The notes: generated by a model from the sequence alone, not told the origin. A stretch of 64,000 bases of DNA from Silene conica (GCA_029255685.2 CM055318.2:29562001-29626000), one strand, 5' to 3'. Positions 36,471 to 50,034 are shown, counted from the stretch's first letter. Made by a program: numbers and translations.

Positions 36471-36543
36471 GATGTTATGATTGAAAGAGAAAGAGTGTGC
36501 TGTACTGTTGTTTATGAATTAGAATGACTAACATATTGCCTCC

Positions 36544-36551
36544 TTTTATAA
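36544..36551 (-). promoter_or_regulatory. TATA box of second GRP gene
   Basis: The minus strand reads TTATAAAAGGAGG, 74-81 bp before the ATG at 36470. It matches the position and sequence of the motif before the first GRP gene. Confidence 0.6.
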
Positions 36552-36649
36552 GTAATTCATAGCTTTTGTATTATGTGTTTGGGGAGATGAAGGGGACATG
36601 AGCCATCTGTGGATAGAATGGGGTGTCTGACATGTTTGCGGTTAGCTGT

Positions 36650-37895
36650 TTGGACTATTTTCATCATTAATTTCAGGGTTGGGAGAGAAGGGATGATCGA
36701 TCTGAATCGGTTCCATTTCAAAATCGATCCATCCGGTACTATGAGGGGGAGGGGGTGAATTAAGTACCCGCCTTTTTAAAATTAAAGCGGAAATAGTGTT
36801 CACGATTTATACTGAAGCAATACACAAGCTAATTGAACAGTCTTGATGTATGTTGAAACAAATAAAATTGTGTTGTAATGTTCTGATTGCTTGCGTGAAA
36901 AGAATACTCTGAACGAGAAAGAAAATAAAAGAAATAAACAGAAAGAAAGAAAGCGCAAGACACAAGATTTTTAACGCGGTTCGACCTACTCTGTAAAGTT
37001 CTATGTCCACCCTCTCTCTTTTACTAAAAATCTCCTTATAACAAAACCTTATTACAAAGAAATATCCCCACGATCAACCCAATCGTACAACTCGAGTACA
37101 ACTCGTACTCTAATGAATGGTTTATCAAAGATAGAAAATTACAACTCAAATGTCTTCTTATGCGGTTCAATCAATTTGAACAATGAAGAACAATTAATTG
37201 TAAATATAAGAACTTGTATACTCTAAGACAATATCAAAAACACAGCTTAAAAACTTCGCAAACCAAAAATAAGATAAACTGTTTTGACCAAGGATTTGCG
37301 AAAAGGAATTGACGCACTGTTAATTTCTTTGCAAAGAATTCATGCACAAAGTAGTTTGATTGTAGTTGTGCTGCGTGAAAATGAATCTTTCTCAATATGC
37401 ACTTAATTACTCAACGTTGACCATAAGATCTTAACAAAGGACATTTACTCAAATTTAGTAACCAGATTTCCGTGGGAAATCTTTGACAAAAAATGAGTCA
37501 GTCAAATCTTTTTTAATCATATCCTAACTAATATACAAAGAAAGATTTTGATACATGTTAGGAAACCTGAATCAAAATATTTTATAAGAAAATAGTTTTA
37601 AAGATTTTATCTTTTAAATATTAAGCCGTGATTTATGAGATAAGGAATTAGAGTAGGTACGAGTCTTATATTCTTACAATTTTACTAGACACGGACCGAG
37701 ACAAAGACTTAACCTATATCCAATATCCGAGCGAGCTAAAAGTCTTCATTGACCTGTTAAACTAGTAAAAACATTAATTAAGAAGGGACGGAAAGTAGAG
37801 GACTTGTCATCATCAACAAAGTAAGTCCAACAAATTCCCCCTTTGATGATGGCAAGTCCCTATGAGTATATTCCCACTCAATCAAGCATATATTC
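36650..37895 (-). mobile_element. Probable retroelement-derived sequence, unclassified
   Basis: The stretch contains TTTTTAACGCGGTTCGACC (36966) and AATTCCCCCTTTGATGATGG (37832), phrases typical of repetitive copia-related sequences in many plants. No LTR borders, open frame or primer site were found. The assignment rests on recall of repeat phrases and is weak. Confidence 0.3.
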
Positions 37896-38078
37896 TGTAA
37901 CAACCCGACCCACACCTAGGACCTAAAATGTTAGCCACGATAGCTCGCCAGGTTATGTATTGGTCCTACATACCAACACGAGTCCTTTCCAGCGCATTTT
38001 ATCCTCACTCATGCGCAGCCCGGGAACTTTACCAGGAGGTCACCCATCCTAAGATTACTCCTAGCCAAGGACGCTTAA
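37896..38078 (-). mobile_element. Truncated Cassandra LTR fragment
   Basis: On the minus strand this reads from TAAGCGTCCTTGGCTAGGAG through GGATGGGTGACCTCC and CATTTTAGGTCC to GTTGTTACA. That is the 3' half of a Cassandra LTR, including its 5S-like block. It stops exactly at 38079, where the TGTAACATCCCG start of a gypsy LTR begins. It was therefore split or cut by that element. The missing 5' half was not found at the far side. Confidence 0.8.
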
Positions 38079-41000
38079 TGTAACATCCCGTATTTTCATA
38101 AACCGTATTTTAATAAATTAAAGTAGTTTTCGGAAATTTAATATATTTTATTTAAAATTCGTAAACTTAATTTTAAATATAGCGTACAAGTTCCGTCTTG
38201 AGATTTTATAATCTTAAGATGTAATTATTCCCTTGGCATTTCCATCTACAAGAAATCCCAAACACCTAACTAAAAACCCGTCTCATAAAAGTAACATAAA
38301 AGAAATTGTGAAGGAAGTTTCTCCCTCATTTCCTCGCAACACTACCTTCTTCCCCAAGAAAAATAAGAAATCAGTTTCTCAAATTCCTCCATTTTCACAT
38401 TTTTCATCTTCACTAAATTCTTTATTCCGATCTCATTTCAACTCCGTTTAAGGTAAGGTTTTCTCCTACGCATTCCTTGTCTCATTCCCGTCGCATCTAT
38501 CTCTTTCAATTTCAAAATCGCTCCATTCGAATTCTGGGCTGTTTTGCGATTAATTTTGAAATCAGTCCTTAATCCGTCTTTTATTTTGTTTAAGGTATTG
38601 ATTTAGAAGATTTGGAGAAAGACTCCTTTGTGGTGGAAGAAGCTAGTGGTGAAGACGCTTGTTAAGGTGACCGTGACGAGATTACTCGGCTTTGTCATTA
38701 CATTAATTTGACATATGTTTATGTGTTTGTCTATGGTGATTTGGGCATGAGAATATGTTGTTTATGTTTGATTAGTAATATCAGACAGTTTATGTGTAAC
38801 ACCCTCATAATTCTCTTTATTTGTAAATAAGGTACTCAAGTAAAATTCGGATCATGAGCGTGTCACAATTTAACCAAATATGGTAGTAGTACTTAGTCAT
38901 GAAATAAAATGGGTAGTTGTCTAACGCAATTTAAAATCCAAAGGATAAAATGCGATTACAACCAAATTTAAAGTTTGCGGAAGCGAAAATAAAGTTCATC
39001 GATCCAATAGAAAGATAAAGTCTTAAAGCACTTGTCTTTGATTGAAACATTAAGCGCGCTCTCCTGTGCATCCCACGACTAATTCCCACGAGTACCTGTC
39101 ACACGATCTGCTCACATCATTTGTGATCACCGCAGGTCCAAGCAAGGACAAAACAAATAAAAAGGGTCAACAATAATGTTGAGTAAGGTAAACAATCCGA
39201 ATAATGAATAAACGGAATATGAAACCCTAACTTAAAAGACATTTTAAAAATAACGCGTAACAAAAGTGTTTCGAAAGATTGAAAACAGAGTATAAGAATT
39301 GCCACTGTTAATTGAAGGGGAACAAATAATTTCAAATGATTAAGAACAACATAAGTGTTCCAAAATATTCAAATCCATATCCAACCTTTCAAGATAATTC
39401 CAATTCAAAGAAAACATTTCTTTCCAACAATTTCCAACGTTGGTATATGCTTGGATAGAGGCCGTATGAAGAGGATCCCCTCGCCCTAAACCGGATAAGA
39501 CGAGGTTCACCAAATCATGTACTAAACTGTCCTAGAATCTCGAGTGTGCACACCCCTCTAAGGGCCAACCCCAAAGAGGAAGATAAGAGGACGGGGTCTC
39601 GATCAACTAACCCCCATCAGAAGCTCTGTATAGGAAGTCCCTTATTATGGAAAAACCTACCCCTCTACCAAAACCGTTTCAATTCAACATGAGAATCCAT
39701 TTCCTAATAACCAAGATATTTCCTTCAAATTTGATAACTCATCATAAGCTTGTAGAAAAGCAAAACGGTTTTGGTTCCCAAAACTTTTAAATTCACAAAG
39801 CACTTCTTTCCATATTAAACACAATCCCGTTTCAAGAGATCAAAACAAACAAATATTTATCCATAATCATTTTGTAAAGTAAATTCAACCAATATAAATA
39901 TTTCAATATAACCAAAAGTCTTAACATGTAAGATAGTAACAAATCGTAACGGTTTAATAAGAGTGTACGGATAAGCGTTTCCCTTACCTTGCAAGTGGTT
40001 AAAGGTTAGAGAGCCTCTTCTACGAATCTCGACTCTACATAATATTTAAAATAATAGTCACTTATATGAACGACCATTACTAAGCTACTTGTAGTAAATT
40101 ATGCAATAACTATACTTTCTCGGTTTTTACAGATTCGAAACAGAAACTTTAAATCGTTATATCTCCTTCGTTACTAAACGTTTTGAAGTGAAACCAGTGG
40201 GTTTGGTTCCTTAGTGAATCCTCCATCTTTAATGTCTCAGTGGTCAGAGTCTAAAAACGTGTTTAAGGGGTCCAAAGTTACAGTCTACCAAAGTTGGTCC
40301 AAAGGTGAGTCTTAAAAAGTTACGGGATGGTAAATACTCTTAACATGTTGAAACTCGTCGAAACGAAAGCCTACTACACTTTAAATTCATTAAACTTTAA
40401 CATGTGAAGATATGGGTCACTGATTATTTTTATATGTATAACTAAATCACCCTTTTATGGAAATGTAAGCTTTTAACAAGTAAGACTAATTAAAATATTT
40501 TTCTAGAACACAACAGAAACTTGTAAAAATCATAATAATTTCAAAACGTCATATTTTTGTGCATAGTCGGCTTTATTGGATTCCTTTATGTGTCTAAAAC
40601 ATATTGTTAGCCGTGTATGTTGTCTCAAAAATGGGTCTATCAGATCTAAAAACGCGTTTTAAAAACAATGGTCAGAAACCGAGTCATGAAATGTTTTACA
40701 TCATCAATCCTTCTTAACAAATCAAAACGAGTTGATTCAAAGGCCTATTATCATCTAGACTCAAATTAATTTAACATATTAAAAGATGAGACACTGATTC
40801 ATTTTATAAATATGGTTTGATGACTCTTTAAGTGAGATCTAGTGATTCGGTTAAATAGAAAACATGCTGTAGTATATGATTTTTCATTTCTAAACGGTAC
40901 ATGAAAACGTCCTAATTTTTGGTGAGTGTTTTTATAACAACTTAAGTAAAGTCCCAAATTTTTATCTTCTGAAAATACTCATTTTAACATGTGATTTTAG

Positions 41001-43682
41001 ACCTACTACATGCATGCTACGTTTTTGACAAATTAGTGGTTTTTACTAGATTCAATCCTTTGCATGCATGGTTGTAGATTCATATGTTCAAGTTTAGATG
41101 TTAAGTGATATGTGAATGTATGTTAAAAGGTTATACAAACAGATTTGAAGGGTTCATAAGAGCTTACTTAGTGTAGAACTTCAAGTAATGGCAAGTTCCT
41201 CCTTCCTTACAACCTTTTTCTTCTTCTCCTTCTTATTCTCTCTTCCTTACTCTATTTTATTTTTGTTGTTTGTGTGTGTTTTGTGTGGGGAAGGGCTGGT
41301 GTCTTAAGTGATTTAAAGGAGGTAAGAAAAAAAAAGAAACACAAGTATGGGGAAGGGGGAGGAGTGGCGGCCCAAGGTGCATGGGGAAGGGGAGATGTTT
41401 TCTTCTTTTCCTCTTTCCCATGCATGTGTAATCGTACCGGATTTTTTTGTCGTTTACGGTTTTTCGTGCGACGGTTTTACGTACGTAATTCTCGGTCATT
41501 AATTAAATCATACCCGGATTTAATTAATACTCGAGCTTAAATTAAATTCTCCGTTAAAAATTAATACGGATATTGCGGGTGTTATATTATGGATGTTGTG
41601 GTTGAATTTATGAAGTTTTTTGGTGAATTTTGTATATCCGTCACAATTCTGAGTTTTGCTTGTTTAAAGGCTTAATCGGTTGTAAATTCTTGTTTGTTGT
41701 GTTTAAGATTGAGAAGTGAGTACCACTTGGGATTGTTGGGAAGATTATGTGTTGATAGTGTAGTTTACATGCTCAAAATCGTTGCTTAGGAATGCTAGAC
41801 GAAGTATAGACATAGTTGAATTGCAGGAAGTTGCGTATGGGAAATGGAACCCGTGCCCATGCGCAGGCTGCGCCTAACCTACGCAGGCTGCGCCTATGGG
41901 TGCGCAAGCTGCGCCATGGGCGATGTGCGCATGTTGTTTGCTCGTTTGTGGGCTGTTTTGGATAATTGTTATTCGTTTGTTTTAGCATTTTCGAGTATGT
42001 TACATGATAAAAAAAATACTTAGTTTGAGATATATATTTATTGAATATGAGATTCGTTAATCGAATTTATGTTCGTCTTATGTTAATTAATCGCATGATT
42101 GATAACAAATAGCTATCCGTTGTTTTATCGCGAAATAAAATAGCATATGAGTTGTAAACATATCAAATATGTATATTAGGAAGTTGTAAGCTTGTTTTCA
42201 CAAATCTAATCGTTGTTATTTGATATTATGCTTCTTATTGAGTTTCCGATACTATTTCACATTGTTAATGTATGGGTTTGAATTATATAAGTCTCAAGTG
42301 CTTCTTATTACTTGTTTCCTTGAATTACATATTAAGAATTATATTGAGTATTGTATGCTTGAGCGTTTCTACTAATATGAATTATATGCTTGTTTGAAGT
42401 CCAAGAAGTTTGGACGGCTCTTACACCGGGTTCGAAAATTGGTTTGAGGAGAAAGAACCCCCGGCCGGGCAACCGGAAGGGAAACCGGCTCTCACCTCAA
42501 ATAGTTTCCGAAGTTGGCTAAGAGTTGAGTGGAGTCTTAGAAATGGATTAGTAGAACTATTGAATGAGTTTTAAGTTATGGTTTTATTGTAACTCGTATG
42601 AGAACATCTTTGAGATGTCATTGTGTGATTTATGTGAAACCTTTTATGAGCTGTTGTATGACTCGAGTTCTCACCTGACTGCATTGTGTAGCTGGTTGAC
42701 CGTAGTGGCTTGGTCCTCACGGTTAGGTTATTTTAGGTTGTCCGCCTGCCTTAGGGCATACCTCTTTCCATTGTGGTTCGGGTCTTGGGAGTGTCTTGAG
42801 CACTTGTCGAATCGGGGACGTGAATTGTTTATGCCCTGAGAGTCTGGCCAGATTTAGACAAGGACAGTCTATTGTTGTCGTCCTACCAGAGGGTTGGATA
42901 GTCTGAGATTGGGGGCTGTCTGTAGTCGTATAGACGAGTCGATTGTCGGCCTGCTTATAGTGGTGTAGAATGAGTCGATTATCGACCTGTCTAGTTGAAG
43001 TCGAGTCACTTGGTTAACCTATCTCTTGTGTGATTCGATTGTCGACCTATCTTGTAGGAGTCGAGTCACTTGGTTGACCTATCTCTTTGTTGGCCCGTTA
43101 CTTGGTGACGGGTATGTTTGAGTTGCGGTTACCGTAACTGTTTGATGTACTTGTTGTCGAGTATGTTTGAGTTTGTGATTATGGATGTATGATACTTGGT
43201 TATCCATAGAAGTCACATGATGATTATTGTTTATGCTTCTCATAATTATCGTTTATGTTGGAGCATGTGAATGTTTGTAATATGTTTACCTGTTATGTGT
43301 TATGACAATATGTGGCTAGGAGAACCTCTAGCCACTCCCCACTGACTGTGGCGTACATGTTTCCATGTATGTAATTTTGAAGCTGTTTGCAGGGGGTTTC
43401 ACAGAGAGCTAGTGAGCGATGTTTTTACATCGATATGACTTTACCCTATTTCGTTAGCTAGACTCTAGTTTACATTTTAGTTTTGGTCCCCGTAGGGATA
43501 TGCTATCTAGGGCTGTTTTTGTATTTAATACTTAGTACTTATTTATGTTTCATTTCTTTCCGCATTTCAGTTGTTTAGTATTACACCTCGCATGTTAGTT
43601 ATTTCATTCAAAAGTTTTAATTCCGCGCAAATTTCATGCATTTTTGGTTGTTTACTTTTCCGCTGCCGCGAGGGGTTTTACA
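38079..43682 (+). repeat. 5' LTR of the right gypsy element, split by an insertion
   Basis: The LTR starts TGTAACATCCCG and ends CGCTGCCGCGAGGGGTTTTACA. Without the 2.8-kb insertion it is about 2.8 kb, like the LTR at 2434-5148. At 41855-41915 it carries several GCGCAGGCTGCGCC units, a different array from the CCGGCTGAGAG one in the left element. Confidence 0.85.
38795..41586. mobile_element. Nested 2.8-kb LTR-like insertion (probable solo LTR)
   Basis: The sequence begins TGTAACACCCTCATAATT and ends GCGGGTGTTATA, a near-complement of the start. It is flanked by the 5-bp duplication TTATG (38790-38794, 41587-41591). The uninterrupted target is seen in the 3' LTR at about 47738. There are no internal primer site, second LTR or coding frames, so a solo LTR left by recombination is the simplest reading. 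The final TA in place of CA is a likely mutation. Confidence 0.8.
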
Positions 43683-43684
43683 GT

Positions 43685-43696
43685 TGGTATCAGAGC
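43685..43696 (+). other. Primer-binding site (initiator Met tRNA) of right gypsy element
   Basis: TGGTATCAGAGC lies two bases after the LTR end TTTTACA. It is the same site and spacing as in the left element and fixes the plus orientation. Confidence 0.92.
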
Positions 43697-43774
43697 GTTA
43701 TCGCCCCCGACGCACTCATGTGATCCCCCAACGTAACTTGACCAATAATTAAATAATGAATGAGATATGGGTAG

Positions 43775-45362
43775 TGATACCCGTCGTTGTGGGTGTCAAA
43801 GATAAAATTTATAAGTCCAAACTTAAACTATATATATTGAAAGTCAGGGTCGAACCACAAGGAGGTTTGGGAGATGTTAACCGTTCTAGGTCTTAAGTCT
43901 TAACGTAACAAAGGGGGGTTTTTATGATTGGTTTTGATGTCAACTAAGTCTAGTAAATAAAACGAGAACGAAACTGAAAATAAGACGTAACCAATGATAA
44001 AAGAGATGCTAGGATGATTGGGTCACTACAGCTATGATGGCAGACGGTCTAGGTAAACATGCATTACAGTCGTGTAAGGGGTATAACAAGTCCTTTCGGT
44101 CCGAGTTAACTAATAGTTCCATTCGGCCTATACGATTAGTCCCTAGGTCTCACATATATTAGTTGTCAACATAATAGGTGATTCCTAATGTCTAAGTCAC
44201 ATACCCTTCGGTCTTAGTAACTTAGTTGTCTTAAAACGTTAACTTATGCCTTCCCTATCTTTCGATCCACGGGTTGGTCATTACTAAGCATCTAACAAGT
44301 CTCCTCTCGGTCTCATTGTAAGATATTGCACTTAACATAGCAAAACAGGTCTGAACATACACGAAGTCGGTCGACTGACCAGCTAATCCGGTCGATCGAC
44401 CAACCTACCCAGTCAACCGACCAGAGAGGCCAATCGGTCGACCAGGAACTGTTACGGGTTGCCCTAAATTATACCATCTACGCTATAATTCGCCTACATC
44501 CTAACATGTGAGGGTTAGCTACTCATAATACTAATAAAAACAGAAACTTTAACAATAATAACGATAAAAATCATAATTACGATAACAACAATGCAATTTA
44601 ATAAACAAAAGGCTTGGGATTCTAACTATCCGGTGTAATACTAAACAAAATATGAATAAACTGAATTTGAAAGTAGATTACCGTAACAAGGATGGAATGA
44701 GAACTTAAAGATTGAATATTATTGAAACATGCGTGGGAAACTGATTGTTTGTGTAAAGTATTCTAAAAACCTAATTAACAAGGAAAACTAATAAACGTTC
44801 TTATAAACTAAACTAAGAATTGATAAGTAGCGAACTGGATTAGGGCTTCATCAGCTTTTATAGAGATTTGTCGATGCTTCCTTCAAAACCTAGCTTAATT
44901 ACGGGCTTAATTAGGCGTCTAAAATCTTCCGTAATGTGCTATGTGGTCGACCGACCGCTGATGCTGGTCGGTCGACCAACTGTCGGGTTTTCCAAAGCTT
45001 CTGATCTTATAAATAAGATTTCTGAAAATTGCTTGTCAGGTACATTTGTCGACCGACCAGTGTGCTCGGTCGGTCGACTGACGTACCTGTTGAGTCAGAT
45101 TTCATATCTTCAAAAATCAATATTTTGGTCTTTGAATTGCACACTAGACTTCGTCCCTTCTTCATTCCTTCGTATCCTTAGCCATGCAAATCACTTGAGG
45201 ACGAGTTTGACTCGAAATCGGCTTATTTCCGCATAAATCTGCAATAATGCATAAAAATACGAAAGTAGACGAAATAGGAGAAATAATAGCCAAAAACTCA
45301 TAAATGAGCTCTGAAATGCGTGTAAAAATAGATGTAAAACATCATAGAAAAGACACGCATCA
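43775..45362. mobile_element. Nested 1.6-kb LTR-like insertion (probable solo LTR)
   Basis: The segment runs from TGATACCCGTCG to GACACGCATCA, with TG...CA ends and the 5-bp duplication GGTAG (43770-43774, 45363-45367). The empty site is seen in the left element (minus-strand TGGGTAGACTTAAGGACAAG). It carries several GGTCGACCGACC-type palindromes near 44370-44450 and 44945-45085. No coding frame is credible. A solo LTR of another retroelement lineage, possibly lying on the minus strand, fits best. Confidence 0.75.
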
Positions 45363-45367
45363 GGTAG

Positions 45368-47019
45368 ACTTAAGGACAAGTGGTAGTCTGTGTTGTGATT
45401 GCTTTTATTAGGTTCTAACGTGTTTGTTGATTGTCAGTGATGTTACTCCTGATCCTTGCATCGATGAACCGTGAGCTTATCCATATGGCGATCAAGACCG
45501 ATGTCTTCTACCGAATATGGAAGATTCGTGCTACCGTTGGAGAAGGCTTCTGAGCCTTGAAGATACTCCTCTTTCTTTGTACATCACCTTCTTGATAACT
45601 CCGGATGCACGTCCTTTCTTCTTGAATAGTTGTCTGTCTTACTTGAAATCTATTTCATATCCTTTCGAATTAACCTTGTGTGGCTTGCTTTCGCGAGGTA
45701 CCTTGTAGGTAAACCTTTCCTTTAATTGGATTTATGGAATTGGTTCTTGGTGATAACCCGAGCCGTGTTGAGAAATATTACTATTTGAGGAAAACCTAAG
45801 AAGTATTGTGAGACATGTTTTGGCGATACAAGTGTTTAGATGTTTATCCAATTAGAAGAGTGAAAGTGAGTGATATGATGCTTACTTTAAGGTTGAGTTG
45901 TACATGTGGTATTCGGTGGAACTTAGTCTCGAGAATCATACTTGAATCGTGAAATTTAGCGGACTGAGAGGTACTATGGAGGAGTTAGATGAGATACTTG
46001 AAGTCATAGAAGAATTTGGAAGAATAGGCTTGAGAAGCTAATGATGATGAATAGAAGAATGAGGTAAGTTAGTGTTACTCGACTTTGAGAATGTCATATA
46101 CTTGAGGAAAATTTTAGGATACACCCCTGACGTGTAGATAGAATAAAGTAATTCGTTAGAAAATGGAAGTTTGGAGGCTTGGTAAATTTAAAATTTGTTA
46201 ACAGATGACCAGTGATATTCATGAGGCGACCATAGAATAACAATTTGCAATTTGGAAGTGTTATGTAATTAACATTTGAGGAATAGCGAAGCTCAGATAT
46301 CTGGATCTTGTGAAATGGTTGAAATTTGAAGGATGATAATCCTTTAACTTTGAAGAGTGATAGTATAGTGGACTGTTTGAAAGAATGTTCTTGCGAGTCA
46401 GAACCGACTGACCGAAATTTGGGGAAAAGAGAGAGGGAAACCTTGTGAGAATTTTGAAATCTGAACCTTGGGAAATCAGTTAGTCGAAATCATAACCTCT
46501 CCCTTATACAGCTTTTTCCCTCCTTGTTATCTACGACTTCTCGAAATTTCCTCCCCTCCCGTTGATAATAAACTTTTGTTCTTTTTGCAACGTTACGGAT
46601 TTCGGAAAATTTGGAAATAAAGGTTTATTTTTGGAAGTCTGGTTTAAAGAAAGTGGATAATTTTACAACTTTGACTGATTTCAGCGTTGATTTGCCACTA
46701 GAACTCGTTATTGGAGACGTCTGATGACCAGTACTACGCTCATCAACACCGAATCGGTCTAAATTTTGGATTTTAACTGATTTTACCTTGGGTTTGCCTT
46801 TGGATTGGAGCGTCAGGTTCTTGAATGCGTAACGAGAACCCCAACGTCCCTTGACGGAGACATGTGCCATGAAAATTATTTCTTAAATCATTGAAAGAAA
46901 TCTAATTTTTGAGTTATTGAAAGTTCGTTAAACATTTTGGGTTATTAGCATTGTCTGTTGTATCCTTTACCCTCTATTTTCAAGTTTCTTGGACGAAACT
47001 TTTTGAAAGGTTGGGTGAT
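45368..47019 (+). other. Decayed internal region of the right gypsy element
   Basis: No gag or pol domain is recognisable. The part at 46625-46980 is homologous to the left element's 3' region (about 620-960 there) and ends in a purine-rich tract (GAAAGGTTGGGTGAT) before the 3' LTR. 45368-46600 does not obviously match the gag region of the left copy, so the two elements have different internal deletions or contents. Confidence 0.6.
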
Positions 47020-49614
47020 TGTAACATCCCGTATTTTCATAAACCGTATTTTAATAAATTAAAGTAGTTTTCGGAAACTTAATATATTTTATTTAAAATT
47101 CGTAAACTTAGTTTTAAATATATCGTACAAGTTCCGTCTGGAGATTTTATAATCTTAAGATGTAATTATTCCCTTGGCATTTCCGTTTACAAGAAATTCT
47201 GAACACCTAACTAAAAACCCGACGCATAAAAGTAACAAAAAAGAAATTGTGAAGGAAGCTTCTCCCTCATTTCCTCACAACACTCCCTTCTTCCCCAAGA
47301 AAAATAAGAAATCAGTTTCTCAAATTCCTACATTTTCACATTTTTCATCTTCACTAAATTCCTTATTCCGATCTCATTTCAACTCCGTTTAAGGTAAGGT
47401 TTTCTCTAATACGCATTCATTGTCTCATTGTCGTCGCATCTATCTCTTTCAATTTCAAAATCGCTTCATTCGAATTCCGGACTGTTTTGGGATTAATTTC
47501 GAAATAAGTCCTTAATCCCTCTTTTGTTTTGTTTAAGGTGTTAATTTAGAAGATTTGGAGAAGGACTCCTTTGTGGTGGAAGAAGCAAGTGGTGAAGACG
47601 CTTGTTAAGGTCACCGTGATGAGATTACTCGACCTTTGTCATTACATTAATTTGACATATGTTTATGTGTTTGTCTATGGTCATTTGGGCATGAGAATGT
47701 GTTGTTTATGTTTGATGAGTAATATCATAAAGTTTATGGATGTTGTAGTTGAATTTATGAAGCTTTTTGGTGAATTTTGTATATCCGTCACAATTCTGAG
47801 TTTTGCTTGTTTGAAGGCTTAATTGCTGGTAAATTCTTGTTTGTTGTGTTTAAGATTGAGAAATGAGTACCACTTGGGATTGTTGGGAAGATTATGTCCT
47901 GATAGTGTAGTTTACATGCTCATCATCGTTGCTTAGGAATGTTAGACGAAGTATATAAATTATAAAGCATAGTCGAATTGCAGGAAGTTGCGTATGGGAA
48001 ATAGAACCCCTGACCATGCGCAGGCTGCGCTCAACCTGCGCAGGCTGCGCTTATGGGTGCGAAGGTTGCGCCCATGGAAGCTGTGCGCGTGTTGTTTGCT
48101 CGTTTGCGGGCTGTTTTGGGTAATTGTTATTCGTTTGTTTTAGCATGTTTCGAGTGATGTTACATGATAAAAATACTTAGATTGAGATGTATATTTATTT
48201 AATATGAGATTCGTTAATCGAATTTATGTTCGTCTTATGTTAATTAATCGCATGATTGATAACAAATAGCTATCCGTTGTTTTATGTTAATTAATCGAAT
48301 TTATGTTCGTCTTATGTTTGTATGTTTGTGCGTTTGTGCGTATGGATAGGGATTAGTGTTAGTAATTTTATTAGTTGACATTATTATGTATTATATTATT
48401 TAGCACACGACAAATTTTATGGGTGTGTTATTTTATTAATGTTATGGTTTTATAGACCTAAAATAATAGTGTTATTAATATTATAAGTAATATTACTTAT
48501 GTTTGGCAATTTTATAGTGATTGGTGTTATTGTATATCATAATTTGTGGCATTGTTATGGGTAGTACTTATTTTGGTAATATGTTTTGAAGTATGAATTT
48601 TATTAAATTGGTAAAAGTTGACTATTAAGTTGTATAATATTTTTGGCTAGTCTATAATTAGTAGGTTTGTTATTGGTACGTATTTGGGCATGACTAACTA
48701 TATTTCTGCAATGTGTTATGAATAAGCCAATTGTGAATATGATTAAATAGATTGTTAGTGTTGATTGAATGAGTAGAATTTTATATAAGTAATAATTATA
48801 GGAACGGATTTCGAGGAGGAACATTACTAGACGGTGTTTGCTTACTGCAGATTTTGCTATCCCGGGTAGGATACACTAGAACTATCTCTGTGATGTGTTA
48901 TGTATGGATGCAAATTATATGTTATGAATGCAAGTATGATTATAGTATGAGATTGATATTCAGTGTTGGTTCTTTACTATTGCATTCATAAGCATGGCAT
49001 GATCATTGGTTACAGATTGAGATAATGAGATAATATTGGGCCCATGCTAACTCTGTAGGGCTAAACCTGGTGACCTCAGCTGTTATGCTGGTGTTCGACA
49101 ACGGCTGATGATACTCTGTCGGGAGGTTCGGTAAGGGTGGGAGTCACGGGTTTGAGAATGAAATTGAGAATGAGAATGAGATTGAGATTGAGCTCGAACA
49201 TATCATGGCATTTGCATATCATATTTGTTGCATCATTTATTTTGTGTTATCCTACTCAACCGCGAGGTTGACAGTGTAATCGTGTTCACCTACTATGATC
49301 CGGAATGGGTAGTAGACTTTTCAGGTCGGAGACAAATGGACTAGGAACTGGGCTTAGAATGAGAGACTTGGATCAGACTTACGTAGCTATAGATCACCCA
49401 GCTTCACTTGTACTAGTTCTTGTGTTACTTTTCAGATGTTTAGAGTTTTGGTTTGGACTATACATGCAACAGTTTTTCCAACCATCGTTTAATACTTAAA
49501 GTACTGTTTATCTTTCACTATGATTATCTACTACCCTGGTTTATCCAGGATGGTAACAGTCTTATCTAGCTTGGAAGTCCTAGTTCAGGCTCCTAGATAG
49601 ATGGGGGTGTTACA
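47020..49614 (+). repeat. 3' LTR, apparently chimeric
   Basis: 47020-48282 matches the 5' LTR closely. From about 48283 the sequence differs: GTTTGTGCGTTTGTGCG, then a block with GATCCGGAATGGGTAGTAGAC. It ends at 49614 in GGGGGTGTTACA, a valid LTR end but not the family's own (GGGGTTTTACA). Flanks differ too: CTTAA before 38079 and TACAG after 49614. Either two LTR types recombined here or a second LTR fragment abuts a truncated one. Confidence 0.65.
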
Positions 49615-50034
49615 TACAGTTTATATAATATGAAATTAAATATTATATAATAATATATAAAATAATACAATTTTAGGTCATTTGTATTACATTTACTTTA
49701 ATATTATATACTCAAAAACTAAAATATAATAATTTCGAATAACGTCCTTCTAGCACTATTAGATAACAATTTATATTTAATAAATAATTACAATAAAGAA
49801 TACAATAATTAAGACCCATGGATTTTTGCACTCGAAAAAAAATTGAGTAAAGTTAAATAATAATGACACGATAAAAAAATGGGATATTGAAATTGCAAAA
49901 GAAAAGTACCATAATAGACATACTTAACATTCATAAAATAAAAATAAGAGTAATGAAGAGTTTTATGGACAATCATATCTTTTTTTTCCGATAAGGTAAA
50001 AACTATATTGATCCTCTAGAGTAGGACCAACCTA
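49615..50034. other. AT-rich intergenic DNA, nothing recognised
   Basis: No open frame, repeat or element end is evident in this stretch. Confidence 0.4.

Larger units (their letters stand above)
38079..48282 (+). mobile_element. Pol-less gypsy element with nested insertions
   Basis: The plus-strand order is 5' LTR 38079-43682, primer site 43685, leader, decayed internal region, purine tract at about 47004-47019, and 3' LTR from 47020. LTR starts (TGTAACATCCCGTATTTTCA), primer site and the internal block at 46625-46870 all match the minus-strand element at 1-5148. No reverse transcriptase, integrase or intact gag is visible. Two LTR-like insertions (38795-41586 and 43775-45362) sit inside it. 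The 3' LTR loses homology to the 5' LTR at about 48283. Confidence 0.8.
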
